A stretch of 64,000 nt of DNA from Annulohypoxylon bovei var. microspora (GCA_022836615.1 MU405385.1:1-64000); one strand, 5' to 3'; positions 24,901 to 35,313 are shown, counted from the stretch's first letter. Numbers and translations are program-made. The notes: generated by a model from the letters alone, not told the origin.

Positions 24901-25035
24901 TTGACTCGAAAAGACAATATCAGGGGAACGGCGAGGTGATGAATTGCGAGACCGAGGTGAAGAATGCGAAGATGTCAAGTTTCCTTCTTCGCCATCCGAC
25001 TCAGCCTTCACTTCTGTACTTATTTGATTTCCCAT
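21928..25035 (-). CDS. Reb1/TTF1-like Myb DNA-binding protein
   Basis: One exon of 1035 residues. The first half is Ser/Asp/Glu-rich and disordered, with basic nuclear-localisation-like clusters (GRQRRRRREKRRKN near 160; SRKKKRKHDHDK near 225). Myb/SANT-like repeats start near 520: GPFSDFELRNIAQAV; then GTWSEEQQEELKRVWEEHGNRYAIIGKLINRHPEDVRDRIRNYV (about 592-640); then DPWSVEEEEKLQAI (about 648-715); then a degenerate repeat ending WYRLRHSVPDW near 800. The middle segment, with its PEDVRDR.RNYV core followed by CGDNRR, resembles Reb1/Nsi1/TTF-I proteins, which bind rDNA terminators and Pol II promoters. An acidic tract near 865-930 and a basic tail follow. I infer a nuclear role in rDNA transcription termination or chromatin-boundary function. 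The length exceeds the yeast proteins mainly through disordered regions. Confidence 0.8.
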   Translation of the reverse strand: MGNQISTEVKAESDGEEGNLTSSHSSPRSRNSSPRRSPDIVFSSQVHSATPMNRQFPSRSAITSDQYLPAPRHRPTTFNSDIPHTSPSVQDIKHEIPESPDYKQQTSTPGYRFGFKPEKESSDPPDPPLPPHILSDLNTTHDTGDDMDGPSSLGDPPSSKGRQRRRRREKRRKNLQQLASPDLGNNQEDPHSSLHSDNAAIIEPTPSKIRSSKRRKTETPTSQSRKKKRKHDHDKDNIGDNITPFSSLAETLYAGRGQNGDLETDKNGFQDDDAQEQLPNKFEPEPSPEPSLEPSLSHNSISDPNMNDVDSSSESATHSNAVLSDEVKADLAEDDPTSNGGSQPNGLENISSDDDSSSEVAQSDNQDRMVIDGDDLGNEEPEDNKGISDDEQDENIRNGGSSSKSSSAVVDASSDEYHQDDEELPENPQTKDSRPKQNSARKRVVKPTFFERLAEESANGTTVHGSSSPVAGPSRSTGRKQAKISTMLKDNTEDSPGPKTPSQKRSAPTKTTNSGPHELITGPFSDFELRNIAQAVENWRDDHDLTQNEVNTLIQGNPKEVRSHEFWARIVAVCPNRPRQKLINQCRRKFHNFVARGTWSEEQQEELKRVWEEHGNRYAIIGKLINRHPEDVRDRIRNYVVCGDNRRSDPWSVEEEEKLQAIIDDALRVIRERREEGKLNLQEADEDLIDWQRVSELMDRTRSRLQCIQKWKIMNRQGAERGSIDGGAILSVEQIIQKARDEAEAMSSRERYSIVKAVEASDARADSRIPWAKLRSTHLDDRWSRPTIMMAWYRLRHSVPDWNIISLSEIVTQLSKAYRETRNLGFPSGDDYDVDTEYSEMERKIKKMLKVHRAPKTPNIVVKSDDDDSEEEGSSEEEEDETEDNIKNNESDEDEVSQENSQTNKDDQHQENSKVDETSSDESVDEDTSMKDAADAKFRGSVDLGNNVEDESVDRERSTDAPSISNFRKRRVRRDRKRYSSSGRSAKSQPRFQEKPKSTRKIIAESSEGEQEPNNDEELSSDTNASEVESIPAVI

Positions 25036-26041
25036 GACTAGCGCATCGTTTTGTGCCTACATATCAGGCCATATGTATGAGTTAGAGTGGGTCGTAACCC
25101 GCGACGAGGATGTAGAGTCGCTATAAGGGAAAGATGGTCTACTATTCTTAAAGATTTCGAGAAGGGGGAACCTGCCGTGAGGAGCGAGGAGCGAGGGTAT
25201 TAATGAAGTAGGAATTAGGAGGAAGGGGCGAAGAGTATGTCGCGCGACTATGTGAAAAAGCGTCAGTTACGCAGTGAAAATGTAGAACTGATAGATATCA
25301 ACTACAAAGCGCCCCCAGATGGAATCTAGAGGCACTTAGAGGGCACGATTGCGCAGATGATCGGGATTATCGATTGTCGCGAGTGAAGTGGATAGGTATA
25401 TGTCGCACACAGGTTGATAAGAAACCAATGCGCGTCAGGTTGACGATATTTGAGCTGAGTCGCGTCTGGTCCTGGGATGAAAAAAAGGAAATGATTAGGT
25501 GGGAACGCGAAGAGCTAGAAATTCAAGACAAATCGGATGCCGATTGGTCTGTGCACCTATAACAATGCGGGGTCTAGGTTCTAGACGCTACCTAAGTAAA
25601 TACCAGCGTGCAGGCCTGTTAGGCAACTACGATCACCAATCTGTGATTCACCATCACCATGATCGCGAATTCCTGTTCAAATGAACGAGATTTACTTCAA
25701 GCACGATCGTTATCGGGGTAAGTTAAGGCAATATGAAGAGCACCTTCTTATGAAAATTAATGTTCTAAAGTAGGTACTTATGCAAGTTGTATTTAATGTA
25801 CTAGTCTTTTCACTAAAATAAACTTCCCCTTTTTTCCATTCAGCAGCTCATCTTCGCTTCGAAGTACACATCCCCTTTCAAGGTTAATGTGTTCACACAA
25901 TATGCCTTTTATATGAGATGACCCTTACTTTTATGATACTACTAGTAATATCATGAATATTTACGTATAAATAATAAATGCCACATGTATTTTTAAATAG
26001 ATAGTAAATACATCACACCACCTACCTAAGTAGACAACCCC
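25036..26041. other. Promoter region of the Myb gene and 3' flank of the amidohydrolase
   Basis: No supported gene. A GAGGAGCGAGGAGCGAGG repeat near 25180-25197 and generally purine-rich sequence lie 150-200 bases upstream of the Myb start. A small plus-strand frame (25374-25562) has no features. Confidence 0.4.
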
Positions 26042-28909
26042 CTACAAAAACACGGTAACCTCCTCACCCACACCACCCCCAACAGCCCTGACCCTAGCCC
26101 CAATCTCCAGCGGGCTCCCCTCGAACACCACAAACTCCCTCTCATCCTCGCTTCCACTTCCCTCTAGCCCCAACATCGCATACACATTATCCGAGACCAG
26201 ATCTAGCGCGTCCTTCTCGGTTAGCCTGCCCTGGCCATTATTGTACGCGATACCCGCCAACAGCCCAACGTCGCGCACAAGCCAGTCCTCCTCGATGCCT
26301 ACCGCCACGGGGACGCCCGCCGCCAAAAGTACGTCGACGGCAGTGCCGTTCGTGAGGGGCGCCCCTGTCAGCGCTCTCCGCTGGTCCCACCCGTTGCGGT
26401 ACGAGAGCAGCGGGCTGAGCACAACCCCGACATTTGCGGCCGCCAGCTCGTCTGCCAGAAGGAAAGACTCGGCGCCGCCGATGAGCACTAGTTTGATACT
26501 ACCGGTGCCTCGCGACGAAGTAATAGCCTTGTCAACAACCTCCTTTACTTTCAAGATAGCGGCGATGGCGTCGGCGCTGTGAACTGTGATCGCCAGGGGT
26601 AGCTCGCCACCAGTCACTTTTGATAGAAACGCAGCTTCGGTGTAGGGATCTGTGGTCGTGGCATTGGTATCCGCGGCGATGGCCTCGAGGAGCTTGTGAC
26701 GAAGCGTGTTGATCGCGTTCGAGATCGAAGTGCTGCCTCGCTTCGCGCTGAGGTCTAGCGTGTAATGCACGGCGACGTCCTCGGCAAATATAGCACCGTC
26801 ATCAAGGGCGTGCTTTGCAGCTGTGCGGAAGCCGACGCTTGTTCCCTGGTGCGTCGCTTGACCCGAGTACTTCGGCGCCGAGATTGCTCGTGTGACGCCA
26901 TATTTCTGCGCGTAGTGGAGTTTCTTGGTCTCAAACGCGAGCCCGTCAATACCTCGACTGAAAATGTCGGGACTTCCGCCATTGTCAGTATCCGACTCGG
27001 CATCGATTCCGTTGAGACCGACTAGAGAGCCAAATACTGTGAACGGCTTTGTCAAGTAGCCGTTCTGAAGAGCAATGATCTTAGTGCCTGATTTGTAGGC
27101 GACTTCAATTTCCTCTCCGCAGACTCCTACGCATATTATTTTCCCGCCCGAAATTGCAACAGTCGAATTCCGACTATGGCCGCCTGATTGTAACCCGGGC
27201 GACAAAAAGGACTTTGACACTCCCGTAAATATTACCTCACTCGCGGAAACAATCTCGTCGGTAGTAGCAGGAACTTCCGGAAGAGAGTTGGCCAAAGCGG
27301 TTGGTTTCTTCAACTCAACAGGGTCATCGAATTGCGCCGTTCCATCGATCCAAACCTGCACCGGCGCCGCTCCAACGCTCAACGGGTCACTATCCCATAC
27401 GACAATGTCCGCATCAAATCCAGGCTTAATCTTGCCTATCCGTTCTCCCAATCCTAACCGCTCTGCCGGGGCTGTCGTAACGGAAGCCAAAGCAGCATGG
27501 TAGGGTAAACCATATCCGAATGACTTTGCAGCTTCGAAAACGACGTGCTGGGCATTCAAGACCGGGTTATCGCTCACATAGATGGGGGTTAAGCCATTCT
27601 CGTATAACACCTTGCCAGCATACTCGGACCCGATGTACGATTCGGCCTTGTACCACATATTGTCAGCGAACAAAGCCGAAGCGGGCGGAGAGTCACCCCA
27701 CGCTCGCTTAAGGACTTCGGGTACGAGGTACGTTTGATGCGCATGGTGGAAGGCCCGAACCGGAAACTTGAACTCGTTTGTGTGGTCCACGAACGCTTCC
27801 AGGTCGGGAACCGTATAGCAGTGCGTATTGACATGGACCTGGCCACGAAGCACCGCACCTAGCGTCTCCCACTCCAGGTCTTGCGGCAGGTAGCTACTCA
27901 TCCGTTCGACACCTGCAGACTCTGCCAAGGTACACCAATCATTCTGACCTTGAACCAATTTGGCAGCCTGTTCGAAGGCATGTCTAAATTCCCAGGACTC
28001 GCCTAGTCGACTCGTAGGTCCATGTTCCCCAGCTTTGCCGTAGGTGCGCTTGGAGTTCTCGCCACAAGCCATCTTGATGTAACGCCAACTGTGATCCGGG
28101 TCGGCTAGCAAGTCGGTTATCGATGTTTCATTGCGACCATCCGGTTTGCCAACAGCGTGTTTAATGACGAAAGCTTCGCCTCCGATATTGTTACTGGAAC
28201 CCGGCAAAACTAGGCTCGTCGTAACTCCTCCAGACTTGATGACTTGAATCTGATGATCGAAAATGTTCATTCCGTCGATAGAGCGCACATACGGGGTTAT
28301 ATTCGAGCCCATCTCATTCGTGTCATCGTTGCCATTTAAGTCAGGCAAGCTATCTACGCCAGCATGACTGTGCATGTCGATGATACCACTGGTAAGTTGG
28401 CGGCTCTTAGCATCCCATACCAGCGTATCGGATGGAAGCGAAGTAGCATCAATATCCTTCCGGACTTCCTTAATGAGACCGTATTCCAACAGCACATCCG
28501 CGTTAATCCACGAGAAGCCCTTTCCGGCGTGCGCATTCTCGGCACTCGTTCCATCAACAGGCTCGCCAACCCAGATGTTCGCATTCTTAATCAAAGTAGG
28601 CTTGTAGCCATCGACATATCGCGCATTACGCTCTCGGCCAAAGCCGATAGGGTCCTGCGGCTTGGAACGCAGCTTAGAGCACACCCGTAGATCCTCCTGC
28701 AATTTATCGACCGACAATTTGGATATCGGACGGTGTCTCGGGAAAGATTCCATTTGTGTCCACTGCGCGTAGACAATGAAGGCGAGACATGCTAAAACAA
28801 AGAGCCTGAGTCCCCGGGAACGCCGCGGGGACCAGCGCCTGCGCCAATCCGGCGCGGCTACGGCGCTATAAGGAGGCAGCTCGCCTTTCCCATACTCCGT
28901 TTCCTTCAT
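26042..28909 (-). CDS. Membrane-anchored amidohydrolase-superfamily protein
   Basis: Uninterrupted frame of 955 residues. A short basic N-terminus (about 1-32, RRRWSPRRSRG) precedes one hydrophobic segment (LRLFVLACLAFIVYAQW, about 34-50), which predicts a type II membrane anchor with the enzyme part in the lumen or outside. The amidohydrolase metal site is visible: GIIDMHSHAGVD (HxH near 178-180), NTHCYTV near 365, RAFHHAHQTY near 388 and YVSDNP near 449 (the Asp). The segment ERLGLGERIGKIKPGFDADIVVWDSDPL near 490-515 is the classic C-terminal beta-sandwich return of this superfamily. The remaining 400 residues resemble a second, degenerate amidohydrolase-like half. The superfamily includes imidazolonepropionase and prolidase-like hydrolases; the substrate is unknown. 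Confidence 0.88.
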   Translation of the reverse strand: MKETEYGKGELPPYSAVAAPDWRRRWSPRRSRGLRLFVLACLAFIVYAQWTQMESFPRHRPISKLSVDKLQEDLRVCSKLRSKPQDPIGFGRERNARYVDGYKPTLIKNANIWVGEPVDGTSAENAHAGKGFSWINADVLLEYGLIKEVRKDIDATSLPSDTLVWDAKSRQLTSGIIDMHSHAGVDSLPDLNGNDDTNEMGSNITPYVRSIDGMNIFDHQIQVIKSGGVTTSLVLPGSSNNIGGEAFVIKHAVGKPDGRNETSITDLLADPDHSWRYIKMACGENSKRTYGKAGEHGPTSRLGESWEFRHAFEQAAKLVQGQNDWCTLAESAGVERMSSYLPQDLEWETLGAVLRGQVHVNTHCYTVPDLEAFVDHTNEFKFPVRAFHHAHQTYLVPEVLKRAWGDSPPASALFADNMWYKAESYIGSEYAGKVLYENGLTPIYVSDNPVLNAQHVVFEAAKSFGYGLPYHAALASVTTAPAERLGLGERIGKIKPGFDADIVVWDSDPLSVGAAPVQVWIDGTAQFDDPVELKKPTALANSLPEVPATTDEIVSASEVIFTGVSKSFLSPGLQSGGHSRNSTVAISGGKIICVGVCGEEIEVAYKSGTKIIALQNGYLTKPFTVFGSLVGLNGIDAESDTDNGGSPDIFSRGIDGLAFETKKLHYAQKYGVTRAISAPKYSGQATHQGTSVGFRTAAKHALDDGAIFAEDVAVHYTLDLSAKRGSTSISNAINTLRHKLLEAIAADTNATTTDPYTEAAFLSKVTGGELPLAITVHSADAIAAILKVKEVVDKAITSSRGTGSIKLVLIGGAESFLLADELAAANVGVVLSPLLSYRNGWDQRRALTGAPLTNGTAVDVLLAAGVPVAVGIEEDWLVRDVGLLAGIAYNNGQGRLTEKDALDLVSDNVYAMLGLEGSGSEDEREFVVFEGSPLEIGARVRAVGGGVGEEVTVFL

Positions 28910-29611
28910 GATGATGGATGTGTACGGAAGAAGGATGAGTGAGGGATACGGGTGAAGGAAAGACGGAGACGAAGAGAGGTCGGGGTTACATCAATGGATC
29001 GTCGCATCTCCAGGGCAATCTCTAATAAACCCACGGCGTTCCATCGACTCTTAGCCAATTGGAGAAGGTCTACGCACGGCTTACAGGGGCTTTCACACTT
29101 ACGCCAACCCCCACCAAGATAACGCCAGCGCTTGGTCACCACCTAAGCATCACCTATTACCCTTTTTTATTCCCTATATCCGGCTTACCTAATTCTAGAA
29201 TATTGCCCCTATTCTCAATGCCTCCTCCATACATTTACACATAAAAATATGTTATACAATCGTATAATCTGACTCAACGACTGCACACCGTGAAGAACCA
29301 GTTATCTAGACACATAACTCCATTTAGTTAACCCTTGCGTCCTAGGATTACGAAGGGCATAGAAACCTGTACCAGAAAGAAAAAGGGATAAGTTACATCC
29401 ATTGCGATAAAACACAATCTTCAAATCCCGAAATCTCTAGTTTTAAGGATGTTTATATCACAAAGGCATGATTCATATACAGTATCTCATGTGGCACGTT
29501 GCGATCGTATTACCGTGATGAGTCAACTTCCTAGCTAATCACACCCCTACCTCCCCTACCCAGCAAAACCAGCAACCCACCTAAACCCCAATCCCAGCCT
29601 CCAAACCATCA
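28910..29611. other. Intergenic region
   Basis: No gene seen. It contains the promoter of the amidohydrolase on its left side and the 3' flank of the DUF6604 gene on its right side. Confidence 0.4.
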
Positions 29612-32600
29612 TCACGTCTTCAAAGCCATCCTCTTCTTCGCCAGCTCCCCCAACTTCCCAACCGCGGCCTCCAAGCCCGCCTTGTCAGACCCCAGGACAA
29701 CCTGCTTGCCATTCACAGCAACCTGCTTCCCGTCCTTGAAGAAGACGAACGTCTGCTGCTTCGCATCGCCCTTACAATATTTCTTAGCGACCTCGGGCAC
29801 GTCGTCGCGGTTAGCGCGGGCGAACGCCAATACCCCCGGGACGCCGTGCGTGTGCGATAGGTCCGCGAACGCCATCGCCATCTGCACGTGCGTATCATCG
29901 TAATCGGCGAAGAAGTTCACGGCCACGTACGTCGTGGTCTCGAGCAGCTTGTACAGCGTGTCGGGGGACGTGATGCGGTGGACGATCCACGGCGGCTTGA
30001 CAGACGTATCCACCACGTCGACGGCGTCGCGCGTCGCGAGCGGGAACCGGAAGTCCGTGTCCTCGCGCGCGAGGAAGCTCTTGAACACCTTGCTCGCGAC
30101 GAGGACGCCCATGCCGTGGCGGTTGGCGTCGAGGGGGTCCGGGTTCATGCCCTTGGCGCCTGCGACGTCGCCGTCGCCGGCCCGATACGTGTACACGCCT
30201 AGGTTCCGCACGGCCTTCGCCTCTTCGAGCGCGTCGCGGCACACGAGCACGAGGCCCGGGTCGTTGGTGTTGGTGCCTTCCTTGCAGGGGTCGTAGCGGA
30301 CCGGCACGCCTTCGGACTGGAGCATCACGTTCCACATTCGCCGGAAGTCTTCGAGGAGTTTGACGCATCGCTTCGTGAGGCGGATGTAGTCTATCGAGAC
30401 ATTGCTCACGGTCTGCGAAGTCATTTCTCGTACCTTCTTAAGGAAAACTTCGGGGGAGAGCTGCTGCTTCTGCCGCTGGCCTGCCCGCGACGGCTTGTTG
30501 GGGCCTTTGGGCTGCTCGATCTGCTGTTCGATCTGCCACAGCATCTGGCCAGCCGATAGTTGGGGGTCCAGTAGCGAACGAAGCATCTGGGTTTGGGTAG
30601 GCTCTCGAAATTCGTACTTCTCTTCGTGAAAACGTTTCTGCTTCCTCTGTAGGTCTAACCTGTACGATAACCGGTCCGCCATGTCTTTGGTGGTGGTTGG
30701 GATCACGCCCGCAAATATGGCGCGCTTGTGTAGCTCGATTATGCTATCCATCACTGGCCACGCCTTATCGAGCATCTTGAGCTGTCGCAGCGTGTTATAT
30801 AGGTGCGCAATAACGAAGATACTCATGTGGTGGTTGGCCAGGGATATTCCGGCCTCTTGGTACTGTAGCAGTAGCTTCAATATGATACCACCCGAGTACA
30901 TTGGGTTGCGGATAATGGCGAAATCATCCTCGGGGGCGGGGTTGATGAAATCTACGTTCATATTCTGGAAAGCCGCCTCCTGGCCTGGGGGTGGGCGCGA
31001 ACTAACGTCCAAATTCTTCTTGATTGCATCGGGTACGTTTGCCCAAGTATACATCTGCGTAAGAAAAGTTGTTAGAAGTTTTCTTATTTAAAGGGGACAA
31101 CTTAGGTACGAAATCGTTCACCTTAGGAGTTTGGCGAATCTGCAGCATGAGATTCTTCATCAATGGAAACGTCGGCATGTTAATGCGCTTCTGCAACGCA
31201 TGTACAGTAAATACTAGAGCATCAGGAGTCAGTAAGTGCTTCTTCCAAATAGCTTACTAGCTTAGCTCTCCGTGCAAATCTGGCTATGCTTCAGGAGAAC
31301 GCCTCTCGGATGAAGGCAACAGCTCCCAGGCATGCCAACAGTACACAAGTGCTCTCTGGGTATTGCTTACAAGTACCTGTGCCCGAGTTGGGCCAGTTCA
31401 GACCACCTGTTTTCATTATACCCCCCTCGAGCATCTGGAAGTCAAAAGACTTAGATGCGTACGCATTCGTATGTGTAACGAGCTTCGGAAAGTTTTGCAG
31501 CTCATTGCAGACGTCGCTAATATCAAGGATTGTCTGTGCAATGACGACAGCCGCCACGCTTAATTTGCCTTCGACCCAGACTGGCTGTAGAGTTCTCGAG
31601 AATATGTCCTTCACTACAGGTTCAGCCATGGATATATCGCATTTTCCCCTCGCGTATTTCATAGCCCTATCCGGCAACTCTAGATCGATAAGCAGCTGAG
31701 ACAGTATCTGGTCGTCATGCTGTAGCTTTTTATGTTCGGGCATGTCTGCCTTATGTGGAGCATGCAGGTAGTTAAACCTAAGCGGCACGATAGGAGGCGG
31801 CCATGCTATATTCATATTTACCATATGAATGAACTTCATCAGGGTACGGGCGGTAGGCAGGAAGATGAAGCCGTCGAAAGGTGTCACGTCTACCCCGGGG
31901 GCGTTCTTTGGATCAGTTCCCTTAGTAATGCATTCCATCAAGAACATCATACCCGCGAAGGATGCGTAACAGTCGTCGTCGGAGTGGCTAGGGAAGAAAG
32001 TCGAGCACAAATCTTGCTCCGCCCTGCGAATCATGCAAACCGCAGCATCCGTAACTATTGTCGCGGTGAGTAGGTCGATCTTACCAGAGCCGCAATGTTT
32101 CCATGTTTCCTTCAGCTTTTCTTGGATACGATGTAGATCCTCAAAGAAGCAGAACACGGTAAATGCCTTTTCGAAAGCCTGCTCTGCTTCTAATTCGAAC
32201 ACGTCAACTGACTTAGGTTGCGGTTGTTTCTTATCGCTAGTAGCCAGAGCGGCTTCGATCGGTGTAAGATGATATGAATCGTCTGTATCATCTATGTCTA
32301 GATGAGAGAACCGGTTCCTATAGAATATGTGAGCTAAAATTCTGCTTTGAGTTAAGAGAAACTCACTCTATCCCAGTAATTTTCCCATCTTTATCTGACG
32401 ACTTTTTGACGGCTGGCTTGGTGGAGGCGTTACTTATCTCCCCACCTCCCAGTTTGGCAAGTGCATCTTGTAGGACTTTGATAAAGAATCGATGGCCACC
32501 TTGGTCATATACTTCGGCCTCGTGTCGAGCATTTTCATACCAGTTCGAGCATCTCTGTCGTGCTTCGATGGCTAATCTGAGGTAATTTTTGATGGTATCT

Positions 32601-32914
32601 GGCATTCGGATATTGACCTTGGATTGGGAGATGGCATCAACCTGAGCAGCTAGCTCCTTTGTTGAGATAGCATGCTTTACAGATGCTACCCCGTAATCAT
32701 CGGCGGCTAAGGTAGAGGGTGGGACTTGTTCTTGCCGCTTTCCTCTCTTTGCCTTAGAGGCCTTACTGCTAGAGGTGGGTGGCGCGGTCTCCGACGCCTT
32801 ACTTGCATCGGACTTATAGCCGCAAGCCTCAGCGGCGCGACCAAGCCAGGTCATGAACACATTTGTGTCCTCTTTATAGCGCCTATAGCTGCTGGAGAGA
32901 GTTTCTGGCAGCAT
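29612..32914 (-). CDS. DUF6604 protein with C-terminal thioredoxin-like domain
   Basis: Spliced minus-strand model: 32914-32367, 32317-31371, 31213-31122, 31054-29612, giving 1009 residues with consistent phases. The start MLPETLSSSYRRYKEDTNVFMTWLGRAAEACGY is the DUF6604 signature of fungal proteins, and the conserved helical region continues for several hundred residues. The C-terminal 110 residues (about 895-1005) fit a thioredoxin fold: TYVAVNFFADYDDTHVQMAMAFADL, VPEVAKKY, then QTFVFFKDGKQV. The usual WCGPC active site is replaced by ADYDDTH, so it is probably a non-redox adaptor domain. A basic Ser/Lys-rich patch lies near 40-60. There is no signal peptide. DUF6604 has no established function that I know of. 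The intron before the third exon is long (about 157 nt), and its exact acceptor is the least certain join. Confidence 0.8.
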
Positions 32915-33348
32915 TTTGGGTTAGTTTTTCTATGTAAAGTAGATCAGCATCTGAGGGTTTCTGTCATTTGAATTGTGTGAGTGAAATGCCTACCCTCCCA
33001 AGTAAATATTGGTGGAAATTGAAATTTGAAATTGAAAGACGGTGAAAAACAGGCGATATCATTTGCCCAGATAATTCGCCCAATTACGCCCAGTTATCAG
33101 CTCTGCTAGCTCCGCCCTTAGGCAGCTAACCGTATGCACGGAGGCATCGGCCTCGCCTCTTAGCTGGCGTAATAATGGGCGGAATGATGGGCGCATTTGA
33201 TGGAGAGGAAGGTGCCAAATTTATTGATAAATCGTTCCCGCGTTACGACAGGATGGTATTGCGGCTATACACAACCCACGTGTGCTTGCCAACCAACGAT
33301 TAACCTAGTAGTTTTAGTTGTCCTTCATAAATTAGTCAAATACTAGTC
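32915..33348. other. Upstream region of the DUF6604 gene
   Basis: It includes an imperfect inverted arrangement of GCCCA/TGGGC words: left arm near 33064-33095, right arm near 33165-33200. I could not find matching target duplications, so it is not called as a mobile element. No coding signal. Confidence 0.35.
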
Positions 33349-33537
33349 CTAAGAAATATAACGTAAAGGATTACCTTGCTTAGATCGTTTGCTCTTGTCT
33401 TTGACAACTTGATCTGTGATTCCCTCCCCTTCTACGACAGTGTCGGTAATCGTGTCGTCAAGAAGGGTAAACAAGGAAACTTTCTTAGTGAACATCTTAT
33501 TAATGTTATTAATTGTCTTAATTGAAATTGAAAACAT
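33349..33537 (-). CDS. Possible small gene, 62 codons or a spliced variant
   Basis: A frame beginning MFSISIKTINNINKMFTKKVSLFTLLDD encodes 62 residues, acidic in the middle (DTVVEGEGITDQVVKDK). A CTATAAAAG TATA box lies about 235 bases upstream on the same strand (33772-33780). A donor-like AAGGTAATCC sits near the end of the frame, like the donors of the two small genes at 34923 and 36308. If spliced to a site near 33270, the product would end in an IYQ-stop sequence resembling the out-of-frame tail at 36850-36883. This is suggestive only; it could be an uncoding transcript or a chance frame. Confidence 0.3.
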   Translation of the reverse strand: MFSISIKTINNINKMFTKKVSLFTLLDDTITDTVVEGEGITDQVVKDKSKRSKQGNPLRYIS

Positions 33538-33553
33538 AGTCGTTTGAGACTTA

Positions 33554-33604
33554 GTCGGGAGCCACCGACTGGGAAAGGAGAAAGTGGTCGGGAGCCACCG
33601 ACTG
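33554..33604. repeat. Tandem stem-loop repeat
   Basis: The 18-mer GTCGGGAGCCACCGACTG occurs exactly twice, at 33554-33571 and 33587-33604, 15 bases apart. Each copy can form a GTCGG/CCGAC hairpin with a short loop. It lies between the TATA box at 33772 and the possible small gene at 33537, so it would fall in a leader if that gene is transcribed. Confidence 0.7.
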
Positions 33605-33770
33605 AAGTAGTCGTGAATGAAGACGGTGGGGAATTATTTTGATTGGAAGGACTTTCTGCGCTGTATTGTATGTGGAACTTAGCATGGTAGGTGACCGCCT
33701 AAAAAGATTGGAGCTAATGAAACAGGCGGGAGACACCACACCCCGGTGCATTCCCTCTACACCTCCAGGC

Positions 33771-33780
33771 ACTTTTATAG
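33771..33780 (-). promoter_or_regulatory. TATA box candidate
   Basis: The minus strand reads CTATAAAAGT here, a strong TATA match in otherwise G+C-balanced sequence. It would drive leftward transcription into the hairpin repeat and the small frame at 33537. Confidence 0.4.
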
Positions 33781-33787
33781 CGGGCAC

Positions 33788-34922
33788 AACTGTTTAACTA
33801 GGTACCTACCTACCTACAGCCATTAGGTACCTACCTAGGTACATGTGAGAGAGAGTCACCCAGGTCGCCAAACCAAACCACAAAGACAAATAAATTTAAA
33901 GTAGGTACATAGGTAAAGTAAATAAATACCTACCTATGTAAACACCAATGGGCAATTTGCAGCATCTACGTTATAAGCATCTGTACATTTCAGTACCTAC
34001 TGTATTAAACTGTACTAGTTAGAGGTAATGACCTCAGTGCCAGCAAGTCTGTCGACTATATACGGAAGCATCGTTTTTACCTTCCTACCTACGCCTTGGC
34101 ATTGATTATTCCTGAGCAATAATATATAATGTAACTCCAAAAACTACTTCCCAAAACACGACTGAGCTCGGCAAAAAAATATGTTAAAAGCTAATATAAA
34201 AAACACTATTCATTAACCTCATTGATCTCGCAGCCTGGAACCGGGTGTACTAGTTTAACCATCTTTAGCATACCTACCTGTCTAGGTAGTTAGGTCGTTC
34301 GAGATTCGAAGGAGGAAACCGGGATTTACTTTAACATAGAAATTTAGCGGATAAGTTCAATATGTTGGACCATAGTTAACGATAACGTCTTTATTTTCCC
34401 TTTATGTATACCATGGACTGTGATCCTTAGTAGACAAGCCCATAGCTCCTTGTATAACAATACTGCTGTTACCCCTTATATTAAGGTTCCGTTGTGTCTG
34501 TCTAGAGTTACGTATGACCTACCTAAGTGTCTGGGTGTGAGAACGTTGTTCTCGATAATATGTAACTTGTAAGAATGTCTATTTACTTAAGTACCTAGGT
34601 AGACAGACATGAGGAGGCCAACCAGGCGACGACCCAGTGCTAGAAATACAGCTACAGTGGATTTTGATACTTACCTACCTATACTATGACACTTCTGATC
34701 ACATCCCCCGCCATACACCGCCGTTTATTTTACTGCCGCTTTTTTACTACCGCCTTTTTACTGCTGGTGTTTATCCCGCTACTACCACCACCATCGTCCT
34801 CCTTTCCTTTTCTTTTTTTTTTCTTCACACACCACGAAAGGTTCTTTTTGAGTTATAGTTTCTCAACAAACTCTCAGACTACCTTCAATTAATACAAGTA
34901 AATTTGAATCGCTTATTCCAAG
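33788..34922. other. Intergenic region with TAGGTA motifs and promoter of the first small paralog
   Basis: It holds a dense run of TAGGTACC-type motifs (33801-33844, 33903-33937, near 34274 and 34592). From 34720 on, the sequence carries repeated TTTTACTGCCGC-like words and a long C/T tract that closely resemble the region before the second paralog (36150-36240), so the promoter appears to have been duplicated with the gene. Confidence 0.5.
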
Positions 34923-35313
34923 ATGTCTACCACTACTCAGAATTCAGCCACCTGCATAGGGGTGGTGGAGGAGGTGGTGTGGGATATCATCAACGCGGCC
35001 GTTGCGTCCACACTCGTTCAATCAACCCGGGATAGCCAGCTCTGGAAAGGTAATAATTCCAATTATTATATTATACGTCGTACTGATACATTGCTAACAC
35101 CACAAAGGTCCTGTTCATCACCAACAGAAGCCAGTTCAGAATTCACCCATTCAATATGGCCATTGCACCATTCAAGATGGTCGCATCATCGCTCCGATAG
35201 AGCGCATTGTTGAGAAATTCGACAAAACTACCCTCAATGTCAACAAGAAACAATATGATGCAGTCATGAAGAAGAATGGCTTTCAAGGTCTCGCAGCATC
35301 ACGATGGGCTTAG
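34923..35313 (+). CDS. Small protein of unknown family, paralog A
   Basis: Spliced model: 34923-35049 and 35108-35313, 110 residues, with a 58-base intron (GTAATA...CACAAAG). The N-terminal half (about 8-34, CIGVVEEVVWDIINAAVASTLVQ) is probably an amphipathic helix. The C-terminal half is polar, with VQNSPIQYGHCTIQDGRIIAP followed by a basic IVEKFDKTTLNVNKKQYDAVMKKNG. The exon boundary, the intron end (AACACCACAAA) and the VEKFDK.TLN.NKK-coding tail recur in the copy at 36308. There is no signal peptide and no domain I can name. It is probably a real gene, because a coding-like tail is conserved between two diverged copies and splicing joins two open frames cleanly. Confidence 0.6.

Noticed and set aside
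33060..33200. GCCCA/TGGGC inverted arrangement as a MITE
   Set aside because: The arms match poorly and no flanking target duplication could be found.
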